A stretch of DNA of 64,000 bases, from the NCBI GenBank assembly GCA_030272155.1, contig CP126206.1, positions 3,399,001 to 3,463,000 on the forward strand. Reading direction: 5' to 3'. Shown piece by piece: positions 46,127-58,115 of this stretch. The notes beneath the pieces are model-generated. The model made no database searches, was not told the DNA's origin, and was given only the letters and a program-made list of their open reading frames with translations. How positions within the stretch are numbered: the stretch's first letter is position 1; each line of letters opens with the position of its first letter. The position numbers were made by a program, and so were the translations under genes. Source of the DNA: Tetradesmus obliquus. Lineage: Eukaryota; Chlorophyta; Chlorophyceae; Sphaeropleales; Scenedesmaceae.

Positions 46127-46297
46127 GTGCTGGCACACAATGCACGTGCTGGCACACAATGCACGTGCTGGCACACAATGCACGTGCTAGCACACAACGC
46201 AAGTGCTAGCACACAATGCAAGTGCTAGCACACAATGCAAGTGCTGGCACACAATGCACGTGCTAGCACACAACGCAAGTGCTGGCACGCAAGCACC
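46127..46297. repeat. Nine tandem copies of a 19-bp unit
   Basis: The unit GTGCTGGCACACAATGCAC starts at 46127 and every 19 bp up to 46279. Variants are GCTAGC for GCTGGC, ACGC for ATGC and CAA for CAC in the later copies. No coding role is seen. Confidence 0.97.
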
Positions 46298-46323
46298 CTG
46301 CAGGCATTTGCCATGCAGCACAC

Positions 46324-46324
<1 letters not shown>

Positions 46325-46366
<42 letters not shown>
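46325..46366. repeat. (CAG)n run
   Basis: About 13 CAG units ending in CAACAC, in the spacer 1.3 kb beyond the end of the JmjC gene. Confidence 0.95.
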
Positions 46367-46368
<2 letters not shown>

Positions 46369-46844
46369 CAGCTCCACAGCCGGACCTGCTCAGTTTGCGC
46401 CGCCAAGCATGAGTGGCTCACCACCACCGCCGCTGCTGCAGCAGCAGGCAAGGCACGCGTTGAAAGCAGACAGTAGCCCAAGCACCACAGTGACAAACAA
46501 GGCACGCGAATCAAGCAGAAAGTAGCTCAAGCAGCAAATCAACAAAGACACCAACCATACTCACAACGCATTTGGCGTGCAATCACAGCATAAGTATGCT
46601 GCAATGGATCACCCGGCCCACGCACAGCAACAGCCAAGCTAACACCGTTCACGAGGTTTGCCAACAGCACCACACGCACAGCCTCGACGGGGCTCTGCAA
46701 TCAACAAACCCTCGCCGCTCGTAGCACAAAACACCCGACAAACCATTGGCGCTGGTTGCAACAACTCCCTGCTGGCAATGCAGAGCAGAATCTGCATAAA
46801 GCCTTGATTCAGCCTCCTGCGCTGATACTGCAGCATCCTGCTAG

Positions 46845-47695
46845 CGCTTCACGCCGATCCCTTTCATGACCTGCTGCTGCTTTAGAGCTCCCCGCCTGCA
46901 ACCACACACTCTGCGGCGCCTGGCACACACACAGGACAGGCTGGTCTCGCAGCGCTAGCGCTTCATGCCGATGCCTTTCATGACCTGCTGCCGCTTCAAG
47001 CTCTTGGCCTGCATCACGCCAGCCGGCTCCCGCACTGCCACACTGCCACAGCACGCACACACACTGTCTGCGGCATATGCACACAAGAAAGTGCACCCGC
47101 TAGCGCTTCATGCCGATGCCCTTCATCACCTGCTGCCGCTTCAAGCTCTTCGCCTGCATCACACCAGCAGGCACGCTGCCACTCGGCCCGCGCTTGACCT
47201 GCCCCCGCACATGACCGCCAGCGCCAAGCCCTGCTGCTGCTGCTGCCGCATCCCCAGCAGCAGCAGCCGCACTCCCGCCGCGGCCGCGCCCGCCGCCGCC
47301 AGCCGCCGCCGCAGCAGCCGCCGCACCCCTCGAGCCGCCGATGCTGCCGGCGCTCCTGTTCTCCCAGCTGGCAGTGCCGGCAGATCCAGCATCAGGATGC
47401 GTCTCTCCCACAACCTCTGTCGTAGCTTCATGCGGCTGCCCTGCAGCGTCAACCCCAGCAGCAGCGCCAAACCCTACAAGGCCAGAGCTGCGCAGCCGCG
47501 CCTGCGCGGCCCGCCACTGCTCGCCAAACCCTGCAGGCATCTCGTCTGGTGCTAGCGGCTGCAGCATTAGCGGCCCGCAGCCCTCGCTCCAGCGCGCCGC
47601 TGCTGCTGCCGCCTCGGCCGGCGTCAGCTGCTGCTGTTGCTGCTGCTGTACCTCCCGCGCAGCTACAGCTGCACTTGCACTCATTACAGCGCGCC
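46845..47695 (-). repeat. Copies of the JmjC gene's 3' end
   Basis: Sequence coding for the final residues (LKRQQVMKGIGMKR and stop) recurs at about 46900-46845 (decayed) and 47030-46960. Nearly the whole last 590 bp of the gene is repeated at 47695-47101, with high identity to 48270-47707. In the large copy an open frame of 194 codons is kept, including PLAPDEMPAGFGEQWRAAQA. Confidence 0.9.
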
Positions 47696-47706
47696 CGCTG
47701 CACCCG

Positions 47707-49511
47707 CTAGCGCTTCATGCCGATGCCCTTCATGACCTGCTGCCGCTTCAAGCTCTTGGCCTGCATCACGCCGGCAGGCACGCTGCCACTCGGCCCGCGC
47801 TTCACCTGCCCCCGCACATGGCCCCCAGCGCCAAGCCCTACTGCTGCTGCTGCTGCATCCCCAGCAGCAGCAGCCGCACTCCCGCCGCGGCCGCGCCCGC
47901 CGCCGCCCGCCGCCGCAGCCGCCGCACCCCTCGAGCCGCCGATGCTGCCAGCACTCCTGTTGTCCCAGCTGGCAGTGCCGGCAGATCCAGCGTCCGGATC
48001 CGTCTCTCCCACAACCTCAGTGGTAGCTTCATGCGGCTGCCCTGCAGCGTCAACCCCAGCAGCAGCGCCAAACCCTACAAGGCCAGAGCTGCGCAGCCGC
48101 GCCTGCGCCGCCCGCCACTGCTCGCCGAATCCTGCAGGCATCTCGTCTGGCGCCAGGGGCTGCAGCATCAGCGGCCCGCAGCCCTCGCTCCACCGCGCCG
48201 CTGCTGCTGCTGCCTCGGCCGGCGTCAGCTGCTGCTCCTGCTGCTGCACAGCTACAGCCGCATTTATGCTTGCTACAGCGCGGCCTGCTGCATCGCCTTC
48301 TTCTTTGGCCCTTGTTGCAGCAACCGACTCCTCCATCTGCTGCAGCAGCCACTCAGGGTCAGTCATCCCCAGTGGTAGCTCAGCAGACTTTTCAGCCACC
48401 TGCTCGGAAAGATACTCGAGCAGGATCGGCAGCTCCGCAAGCTCCCAGGCACTGAGCTTGGTGGGCGGCGGCGGCAGCATCGGCGCCGGCTGCTGCTGCT
48501 GCTGCTGCAGCTGGGGGAGTGCTGCTGGAGCTGCTGCTGCTGCTGCTACTGCTGCTGTGGATGACGCGGCAGCTGCAGGGCGCGAGATTGCTGCTGGTGC
48601 TGCTGCTGCTGCTGGAGGATCCATGCTGTCACCCATGCCAGACGGCCGCCGCGCAACCATGCCAGCAGCAGCAAGCGCCGGCAGGCCCGCCGCCGCAGCA
48701 GCTGCTGCTGCTGCCACAGGCGACGCCAGGCAGTTGGAGCCAGCCCTACTGTCGCAGCCTTGCCAGCCACTGTCGCCTGCTGCTGCTGCTGCGTTGGCAT
48801 CCAAGCTGCTGGGGCGTGCCAGCGCAGCAGCAGCAGCAGCTGCTGCAGCAGCCTCCTGGCGCTGCTGCTCTGCAGCTGCTGCAGCCTCTGCTGCTGCTTC
48901 CTCGGGCTGCTGCCCCGCCCAGCAAGTGAAAGAAGGCACATCACGAAGACCGGATGGCGCCTCCTCTGGCGCATTCTCATCCTGCTGCTGCTGCTGGCGC
49001 TGCATGACATCATATGCTGCTGCAGCGGGCAGAGCATCTCCATTCACACATCCCGGCTCTGCTGCACTGTACTGCAGCTGCTGCTGCTCTGCAGTGCCAG
49101 CAGCAGCGGCATCAACGCTAGCGTCTGCAGCAGCAGCTGCAGCGCGTGGGCTGCCACTGGGCTGTGCAGCAGCTGCTTCTGCTGTTGCTGCGCGCAGTTG
49201 CTGCTGCACTTGCGGCTGCACTGCATGGTTCTTAGCGACAGCGCCTGCCTGGCACTGCTGCTGCTGCTGCTGCGGCTGTAGCAGTGGGCTGGCTGCGCCT
49301 GCAAAACCCGCCTCAGCAGCTGCTGCCAGCTGCTGCTGCTGCTGCTTGGCCATTGGAGGCCTCGCAGCCGAGTGCAGCATACTAGGCAGCGGCTGCAGCA
49401 CATCACTCTGTGTTGCGGCTGCCGGCACGCTGCTGCTGCTGACGCCTCCTGCTGCTGCTGCTGCTGTTGTTGTCCTGGCTGCCACTCCGGCCCTACCAGG
49501 AGACAGGAACC

Positions 49512-49543
<32 letters not shown>

Positions 49544-51404
49544 GGTGCAGCTCCGTTAGGTGCAGGTGAGGGCTGCATCACCAGCATAGGACCTGATAGA
49601 TTGGCTTGCCTGCCCTCATCTGCTGCACCGTCAACCTGAGGGATTTTGTTTTCCACACACTGCTGCTGCTGCTGCCTGCTGTGTTGCAGTGAGCTCTGCA
49701 GCTGCTGCCACCTGCCCCACAAAGCAGCCTGACTGCAGCCCTGCTGCTGCTGCTGCTGCTGCCGGCACAGCAGCTGCTGCATGGCATGCTGCCCTTGCAG
49801 CACTGCATGCTCTACGCCACCATCTTCAAAGCAGCAGCAGGAGTCTGCGCCATCAACTTGCGGAATGACGGCCTGCTGCTGCTGCTGCTGCTGCTGCTGG
49901 GGGACAAGACTACCCTGCTGCTGCTGCTGGGGGACAAGACCAGCCTGCTGCTGCTGCTGCTGGGGGACAAGACCAGCCTGCTGCTGCTGCTGCTGGGGGA
50001 CAAGACCAGCCTGCTGCTGCTGTTGCTGTTGCTGCTGTGCTGTGGGCTGATCTAGTGACAGCATCGGCGGCACGCCAGGCCCCGCCTGCGGCCCTGGCAG
50101 GCTTGCAAGCCTAGGGCTAGGGCTGGGCAACTTCAGCTTCAACTTCATACCAGACTTCACACCTGGGACCAGCTGTGAACTTCCTACCCCACCTGCAGCA
50201 GCAGCAGGACCTGGGGTAGGGGCCAGCAGCAGTGCCCGAGGGGTGCCGTCAGACGTCCTGCGCTGCACTGGCGGCATGCCTGATTGTTGCTGCTGCTGCA
50301 CCGGTGGGAGCTTTGCTGGTGTCTCGGCAGCTGCCTGTGTTGCTTTCTGCTGCTGCTGCTGCTCCTCCTCTTCCTCATCGCTGGTGGGTGACAGTACCAG
50401 CCGCCGCTGCTGCCTTGAAGCACCAGCAGCTGGCGGCAGCGCCTGCTGCTGCTGCTGTGGTGGCTGCTGCTTGTCCGAGCTTGTGTTGGTCTGCGCACCA
50501 GACACAGCATGGCTGCCTGCGCTGCTGCTGTCCGGCGACTTGCGCCGCTGCTGCTGCTGCTGCTGCTGCTCGCTGCCGACATCCTGCACAGTGGCAGCAG
50601 CAGCAGCAGCAGCTGCAGCGGCAGCTGGCTGGGCCTGGATTGCCGCTGCTGCGGCAGCAGCTCTGGCAGCAGCAGCTGCTGCAGTTGGCGTGCCCTGCCC
50701 CTTCAGCATAATGCGCTGCCCTGCACGTTTGGGCGTTGCACTGCCAGCAGCAAAGCCAACAATGTCAGGTGTAGCCGCTGCTGCTGCTGCTGATGCAGTC
50801 CAAGCGCTGCCCTCAACTGCCCGCTGCTGCTGCTGTTGCTGTGCTGCGGCAGCAGCCGAAGGCGGCGTCACCGCCGCACCCTGCTGCTGCTGCTGCTGGC
50901 CTGCCATGCCTGGCAGTGCAGGGATGCTGTCCAGATCGCCCCGCGTACCTTGGATCACTGGCGAATACATTGGCTGCGATCTGCCGGGCACGCGGATCTT
51001 CAAACTCTTGATCGGCTGGCGCGGCTCGCTGCCAGCACTCGCATCTGCTGCTGCTGCTGCTGCTGCTGCTGCAGGCCTGGCCACATACTGCTGCTGCTGC
51101 TGCTGCGCCTGGCCGCCAGCTACGTATGCTGCTCCCCAATCCATGAAAGCAGTAGGCTCTTCATCCATAGGGTCCGGCTCCGGCCTGCGCACCGGAGAGG
51201 TGTGGCACTCACCCTCGTCATCATCGTCATTAACAACGTTATGACGGCCGCCCGGCAGCTGCCGCTGCGGGCTGCGCCACTGCTGCTGCTGCTGCCGCCG
51301 CTGCTGCTGCTGGCCACCGCCGCCCGGGCCGAACGCTGCTGCCGCTGCTGCGCTGCGGTTGGTGCTGCGGGGGGTGGTGCCACCTGAGTGGCTCGGCAGG
51401 TTCC

Positions 51405-51436
<32 letters not shown>

Positions 51437-54400
51437 CTGCCTGGCAGCCCTGCCCTGTGTGGTGTCACCGGCTTGCCTGTATTAGCCCGCAGCCGCTTCA
51501 AACCCCCAGTAACTGCTCCACCTCCTCCCGCTGCTGCTGCTGCTGCTGCTGCGGCAGTGCCTACAGGCACAGCAGCCTCCCCTAAGCACAGCGCATCCAT
51601 CTCCTGCCGGCCCCGCTTGCCGCGCGCTGCTGCTGCTGCTGCGCTGCTCATAGGGGACCCCAGCACCCCGCCGCTGCTGCCCTCCAGCTGCTGCTGCTGC
51701 TGCTGTGTGAGTCCCAACAGCGGCGGCGTCCCGCGCTGCCCAGCAGCACCTCGCTGCAGCGCCGCAACCCCCCCAGCACCCACACTACTACCGCGCAGGT
51801 ACGGCGACAGCCGCTGCTGCTGCTGCTGCTGCTGCTCGCGCAGCTGCTGCTGGTTGAGGCTTGCCTCAGACCTACTGGCCCGTGTGGCACCCACGCTGCC
51901 GGCGGGCCGGCGCTTTGCGAATGCTGCGAGGCCGAGCCTTTCACGCAGCTGCTTTGCGTAATGCACGCCGGCGTACCACAGCAGCTGCCGCGCCGGCCCT
52001 GCAAAGCGAGGGGGCCGGATCTTCAAAGCGAGCTCCATCTGCTGCGCGCGTGCTGCATCGCCCAGCGCATAAGGGTGCCAGAAGAAGCAGCCGACTGCGA
52101 GGGAGTCGGAGGGGGTTGCGCTTGCGTAGAACCAGCCGCAGGGGATGACCAAAGCTTGGGACGCCTTGACCTGCAAGGCAGGGAGCAGCAGTAGCACAGT
52201 GACGACAGAGGTTGAGGTGGTGGAGAAGCAGCCGACTGCGAGAGAGTCAGCAGGGGTTCGCACTTGTGCTGCCCGCGATACGCCGCGCCAGGTGAGAAAC
52301 AGCCCCACTGCGCTCCCCCGCACACAACAACGGCAAACACATCACAACTTTGCAAACACCCCACCACTGCGCACCTCCACTTTTACTGCGCCCTCCGCAT
52401 AATCCGCCAGGAAGCACTCCGCCAGCAAGGTCTCCTCGTCCTGCGCTGCCGGACACACAGCAGGCATGCAACCTCACTCACATACGAAAACAATAGCAGC
52501 AGCAGCAGCAGCAGCATAATGCAACACCCAGCGCACCTCCACTTTGACTGCCCCCTCCGCATAGTCCGCCAGGAAGCACTCCGCCAGCAAGTTCTCCTGG
52601 CCCTGCGCCGCGCGCGTCACGCCGCGCCAGGTGAGGAACAGCCGCCTGTTGCGCTGCGTGGGCGGCAGCAGCAGCAGCACCTTGCTGCCGTGCAGCACGT
52701 ACAGCCAGCTGGCAGCGCCGCCCGGCGCCGTGCGGAAGTCCGTGTAACAATCCTGCAAGCACAACACAGTGCAACCAACAGTACACAGCATCGTGTTAGC
52801 CAAAGGATGTGTTGGTTCATGTCCTAAAAGGTTCGACTTCATTTAATGCACGCTGTGAAGAGGCAGGCGGGCAGGCAGGCAGGCAGCAGCACCTTGCTGC
52901 CGTGCAGCACGTACAGCTAGCTGGCAGCGCCACCCGGCGCAGTGCGGAAGTCCGTGTAGCAATCCTGCAAGCGCAGCGCAAATGTACATGACATTGTGTC
53001 AGCCCAAGAATGTGCTGGCTCATGTATTCCAGACCGGTCCAATTTCACTCATGCGCGCGTCAAGAGGCAGGCAGGCGGGCAGGCAGGCAGCAGCACCTTG
53101 CTGCCGTGCAGCACGTACAGCCAGCTGGCAGCGCCACCCGGCGCAGTGCGGAAGTCCGTGTAGCAATCCTGCAAGCGCAGCGCAAATGTACATGACATTG
53201 TGTCAGCCCAAGAATGTGCTGGCTCATGTATTCCAGACCGGTCCAATTTCACTCATGCGCGCGTCAAGAGGCAGGCAGGCGGGCAGGCAGGCAGCAGCAC
53301 CTTGCTGCCGTGCAGCACGTACAGCCAGCTGGCAGCGCCACCCGGCGCAGTGCGGAAGTCCGTGTAGCAATCCTGCAAGCGCAGCGCAAATGTACATGAC
53401 ATTGTGTCAGCCCAAGAATGTGCTGGCTCATGTATTCCATACCGGTCCAATTTCACTCATGCGCGCGTCAAGAGGCAGGCAGGCGGGCAGGCAGGCAGCA
53501 GCACCTTGCTGCCGTGCAGCACGTACAGCCAGCTGGCAGCGCCGCCTGGCGCGGTGCGGAAGTCTGTGTAGCAATCCTGCAAGTGCAGCGCATGCAACAA
53601 CACATGACAGCGTGTTGTACGGCCCGTGTCTGTGTAAGCTCATGTATTCACAGACCAGTCCAACTGGACGACTGCGCGCGGTGAAAACGCAGGCAGCCAG
53701 GCAACGCCTGCTTTCAATGGGGCAAAGTGTGGCGTCCACAGCACAAAATATTGAGCGGAACTCCTGTCAAGGGCACGACGAACAGCTGCTCACCTTTGGC
53801 GTCATCTGCAGGTGCAGCGTGTCAGCAGGCTTGATCTCCATATAGATGCTATGTTTGCTGCTGTCCTGCCACGCAACCACCACGCCACTCAACTACTAGA
53901 TTGACCTGTCATACCGCGCCTCACCTTTGGCGTCATCTGCAGGTGCAGCGTGTCAGCAGGCTTGATCTCCAAATGGATCAAATGCCTGCCAGCAGCAGCG
54001 CCGCCAAACCCCTCCCCAAGCGCAGCAGCAGCTGCTGCAGCCGCAGCCTCGCCAGCGCTTCCCTCGCCCATCCCTCCTGCTGCTGCTACGCCAGCTCCAG
54101 CGCCGCCTAACCCTGCTGCTGCTGATGCAGGGTGTGCCGCCGCGCTGCCGAATACTGCATTCGCATCCCGCAGCACCGGCCGCACTAGGTCCACGCTCTG
54201 TACAGCTGGCGGAGGGTGTATGTGCTGCGTGAGGCTACTGCCGTGCAGCGGCAGGCACTCGCCATCTAACAGGCGCTGCGCCTGCTCTGGAGAGATGCCC
54301 TGGCAGGCCCGCGGCGGCTGGTACACGTTGGTGCGCGCGCTGCAGGGATAGGATGGGAGCGGGGGGTGGCAGCAAGGTGCAGAGGGCGGACAGCAGCAGA

Positions 54401-56072
54401 GGAAGGCCAGGAGTGAGTGAGTGGGTGAGTGAGTGAGCGGGCACAGCAGGGATGGAGAAAACAAAATCGTGCTACCAAGTGTATGTATGTGTGTACCCAG
54501 GGCACTGCATAGCACAGGATGGATGACCTGTGCTAGTGGTGCCTCCGGTGCAGAGTGCAGCGCACAGCCACACAGCAACCAGCGATGCAGGCAGCAGCGC
54601 TGTCACTTGCCAAAGGCAATGAAATGTGCTAATTCTGGAGTCCATTGACCAGAAAACACTTGCGTGGAGAACACCATGTTGACCCCCGTTCAAAACAAAC
54701 GAAACGAACAGCACAACCCCACAAGCCAGTGGTCTTGCCATCCACCACTGCAGCCTGTTTCGTGGGCTACTGCAGTGTTGCAGAGTGTGCATGCATACAA
54801 GCCGTATGCCAAGGCACAGAGGCAAGTGCTGCAACACCTTCCAGCTCTTGACAAGAACCGCCAGCCACCCTAACAAATGCCTCAACATGTGCGCATGCCC
54901 GTAACGCAATATAGCATTCCCAGGCCAAGCCCAGGGGGCATGCATAATGCACAGAGGACGATAGTGTGCACGTGTTAATAACACACGGCTGCCTGCCCTG
55001 CTTTCGGCTGGCAACTGCCGGCCCTCACCAGCGCGCATGGCAGTGGGGACGTGAATTCCACTGGAGCATGGCGCCTGGGTGTGCGGTTCAGAACCCCTGA
55101 GTTTCAGGGCCGCGGCAAAACCCCGGGGCTGGGCTCGGCGTGCTTTGGAGGCGTGCCAACGGGCGCTCAGCCGCTGTTGCCGACTGCCGCAACTGGGCAG
55201 TGGTGGTGAGTCTCAGGGCGAACGTGCCTCCTGTGTGACACACCCACGCACACATATGTGTGTGTGCAAGGGCTGAGGGCTGAGAGGTTTGCGCTCTCTA
55301 CACCGCTGGCTGTGCAGCTGCGCGCGGCCAGACGCGCGTGTGCGTAGGCTGGAGATGTGCGTATGCATGCAGGCGGCTTGCAGGAAAGACCGCTGCCCCC
55401 AGCCGTCGCACATGTGCCAGGTGCTAGTGCATTGGCTGGCCGTGCTGTGTCCGGTTGTCAGGCCACAGATAGCATAGGCACCGCGGATGCTGCTGTTGCG
55501 GCAGCAACTGCAGCGGCGCAGCAGCAGCAACGCTACGCCAGGGCAGCAACTCACCTGGCACCAGCAGCGCAGTGCACTTGCAAGCTGCGCCCTGTTCACA
55601 CACCAACTTCAGTGATACTCACAACACCACACACCAGCACCTGGATGCAGGCTGCCACAGGGTGCCACCACGGCTACAGCACACGCACGGGAACACAGCG
55701 CACCGCGCGGCGCTGCACCCGCGCAAGCACAACCCAACCACCACTCAGCTATCAGCTTTTTTATGCGCACGCTTGAACGCCTGCATGCAAAATACAATCT
55801 TTCTGTCAACACCTGCCCAGGCACCCACGCTGCTCACCCTGCTCCCTGCAGCACCAGCACCCTGCAGCTGTCCACAACTTCTCCTTCGTCATCATCCTCA
55901 TCGTCATAGCCGCCAATGCCAGCCCTGCCCGGCGGCGGGCCGCCGCCATGCGCTGTCTGCGGCTTGGCCATGCGCGTGGCAGCGTCCTGGCGCGCGTGCC
56001 AGTAGGTGCACCACTGCGAGAGCGTCCAGGCGGGCCCAGGTTTCTGCTTCACCACGTCCCAGGTGTCCACCT

Positions 56073-56105
<33 letters not shown>

Positions 56106-56588
56106 CAACAGCCAGGTTGGCATGGTTAGTGCAACAGCAGGTGCACCACTGCGACAGCGTCCAGGCAGGCCCAGGCTTCTGCTTCACCACGTCCCAGGTG
56201 TCCACCTGCAGCAGCAGCAGCAGCAGCAGCAGCACAACAGCCAGATTGGCATGGTTAGTGCAACAGCAGGTGCACCACTGCGACAGCGTCCAGGCAGGCC
56301 CAGGTTTCTGCTTCACCACGTCCCAGGTGTCCACCTGCAGCAGCAGCAGCAGCAGCAGCAGCACAACAGCCAGATTGGCATGGTTAGTGCAACAGCAGGT
56401 GCACCACTGCGACAGCGTCCAGGCAGGCCCAGGCTTCTGCTTCACCACGTCCCAGGTGTCCACCTGCAGCAGCAGCAGCAGCAGCACAACAGCCAGATTG
56501 GCATGGTTAGTGCAACAGCAGGTGCACCACTGCGAGAGCGTCCAGGCAGGCCCGGGCTTCTGCTTCACCACGTCCCAGGTGTCCACCT

Positions 56589-56621
<33 letters not shown>

Positions 56622-58115
56622 CCGCCAAAACAGGCATGTTGAGTGTGCAAGTTGAACGCATAGTGAGCCACTGATGACACTAGGCCACAATGGCATGAGC
56701 ATTTGGCAGGCAGCAGTGCTTTCGAGAGTGGCGAGTGCCCGACTGCCAGCTCCTCAGGCAAACAGACTGTCGTTGCTGCGGGGCGCTGCTGGTGCCAGGT
56801 TGCTGCTGGTGCCTGCTGCTTTATGTCCATGCGTGCGGTCGGCACCCTATGCAGCTTTGCTGCATGCATCAGCAACCCTCTGTGCTGGCTAGTCAAAAAA
56901 TATGACAAGTGTGATTCACAGTACTGCTGCTACTGGCAGTTGCTCCATGCATTGATGGCAGACGGCCCAAAGGCATGCATGGCCATCCCTGCAGCTGCTC
57001 CTGCAAGCTGAAGCAGCTGCCACCATCTGCCTACGAATGCTGTGCTGCAATACATGATAAGATAGCAGGTAATGCTGCCGCCCAAATGCAAGTAAACACT
57101 GGGCAGCTGCAGCAGCTGCTGCTGACAAGCGCATGGCCCACTGCACAAGATGCATGCACAGCCTAGGGCTACCATATGCTGCGTTGCTCCTCATGTTGCC
57201 TTGCCAGCTGCAACTGCTGATGGTCCTGCAAGGGACGGTTGACTTCTCCTGCAACTGATGCCGCTGCTGCTGCAGGCACACACCTTGCGCTCGCCTCCAA
57301 TGTAGTCTGCCAGCACATCAACTGATATGCTGTGCACGTCAGGCCACATGAGGCCCATCTGTGGGTTCTCATTGAACCTGTCTCCTTTGACCAGCACAGG
57401 CTCCTTCAGGCCGCTGCTGCGGATGTAGTTTGCTGTGAAGCCGCCTGGCCGAATCACCTGCAGGAGAGCAGCACAAAAGGGCGGGAGGAAACCAGGATGA
57501 GATCTATCTGGGCTGCACCAAGGGTTGCTGCCGGCTGATTACGGAGTTTAAGCAGTTGAACCATCGGATTGAAGCTGCATGAGGCACATCAACACTAGTG
57601 TGGAAAAGTGCCTTGCCTCACAGGCCACCCTGGGAGTTGTGCTGCTCTGTCCCAACCGCGCCTGGCCTGCCTCAACAACACACCTGCAGCTTGTCAGCGT
57701 TTGGAGAGTTCCATCCAATCAGCCTCTTAGCAAGGCGGGCGGCGATCCCAGCGTCATCTGCGAGAGCGCCAGGCCAACTCGTGTCAGCACGGTCGGGGGC
57801 AGGGGCGGCCTGCCACATTGCATACTAGCAATTTTCCGGAAAACAAAAACGTTGGATAACTAAGCTTTTCAACATCAATCAGCGGCCGGTCAGGGCAGGT
57901 CGTGCGAACCATTGTCTGCTTTCACAAGCTCCACCATTGACGCTCCAACGGAGCGAATGCGGCCACGATTCCCTACCAGCCAACCATAACTACATGTAGC
58001 AGCCACGCCAGACAGGTCCGAGTGCAGCAGCTGAGAGAACAAGGCACTCACCGCACTCCGTGTGCTGCCGAGAAAGGCCAGCAACCACATCTTCTCCTTC
58101 ACTCAAACAAGCCAT
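47707..58115 (-). CDS. KDM2/JHDM1-type JmjC protein without iron ligands, with giant Gln/Ala tail
   Basis: Exons 58115-58052, 57757-57684, 57457-57284, 56070-55838, 54339-53925, 52752-52537 and 52170-47707 join in phase to 1879 residues. GGFTANYIRSSGLKEPVLVK and VDTWDVVKQKPGPAWTLSQW match the pre-JmjC part of KDM2/PHF8 proteins. The JmjC core follows: DCYTDFRTAPGGAASWLYVL, GSKVLLLLPPTQRNR, then ALVIPCGWFYASATPSDSLA. Where active KDM2 enzymes have H-x-D (TDFHIDFGG) and a second His (GWIHA), this protein has R-x-A and Tyr. The oxoglutarate-contact Thr and Lys are kept. So it should be a catalytically dead chromatin protein, though this is by alignment in the head. The remaining roughly 1400 residues are Gln/Ala/Pro/Ser-rich without a recognised domain. 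No PHD or CxxC finger was seen. The intron 54340-55837 is long and could hide an exon. Confidence 0.75.
52200..52450 (-). repeat. Copies of JmjC exon 6 and 7 parts in intron 6
   Basis: About 52450-52372 copies the exon 6 end (LLAECFLADYAEGAVKVE, with donor). About 52290-52218 has two fused pieces: one from the middle of exon 6 (LTWRGVSRAAQ) and one from exon 7 (DSLAVGCF). The fusion leaves a continuous open frame into exon 7, so long-ORF finders will extend the gene wrongly to 52323. Confidence 0.8.
52860..53590 (-). repeat. Four copies of JmjC exon 6 start, three in a 204-bp tandem
   Basis: Each copy has the acceptor CTTGCAG|GATTGCTACACGG-like start plus about 70 exon bases (CYTDFRTAPGGAASWLYVLH). 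They end at about 52967, 53171, 53375 and 53579. The units between about 52982 and 53593 are almost base-identical with a 204-bp period; the GACCGG/TACCGG change is the one clear difference between two of them. All copies preserve the R-x-A version of the iron motif. Confidence 0.95.
53794..53845 (-). repeat. Copy of JmjC exon 5 end with donor
   Basis: The minus strand reads MEIKPADTLHLQMTPK followed by GTGAGC, a copy of LEIKPADTLHLQMTPK at the end of exon 54339-53925. It lies in the following intron. Confidence 0.85.
56141..56586 (-). repeat. Four copies of JmjC exon 4 start
   Basis: Acceptor plus 65 exon bases (VDTWDVVKQKPGPAWTLSQW) recur with upstream ends at 56205, 56334, 56463 and 56586, against the real exon at 56070. 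Periods are 135, 129, 129 and 123 bp and differ mainly by whole CAG triplets. On the gene's strand each copy is preceded by (CTG)n. Confidence 0.95.

Noticed and set aside
45371..46297. CRISPR-like regular repeats
   Set aside because: The 35-bp and 19-bp units are contiguous with no variable spacers, there are no cas genes, and the genome is clearly nuclear eukaryotic.
47717..49639. A 640-codon open frame on the plus strand
   Set aside because: It lies wholly inside the last exon of the JmjC gene and reads the CAG repeats as Cys/Ala/Leu/Ser on the other strand. It has no start context or family motif, while the minus strand joins in phase to JmjC motifs.
52171..52323. The long minus-strand open frame continues upstream of 52170
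   Set aside because: The extension is made of fused exon fragments in the intron. The splice 52537 to 52170 restores a normal JmjC sequence (KVEVKASQALVIP), so the extension is not taken as coding.
55838..56661. A repeated protein of five VDTWDVVKQKPGPAW units
   Set aside because: The open frame passes through CTG runs as poly-Leu, and KDM2-type proteins have this segment once. Each unit begins at an acceptor, so four are intronic copies.
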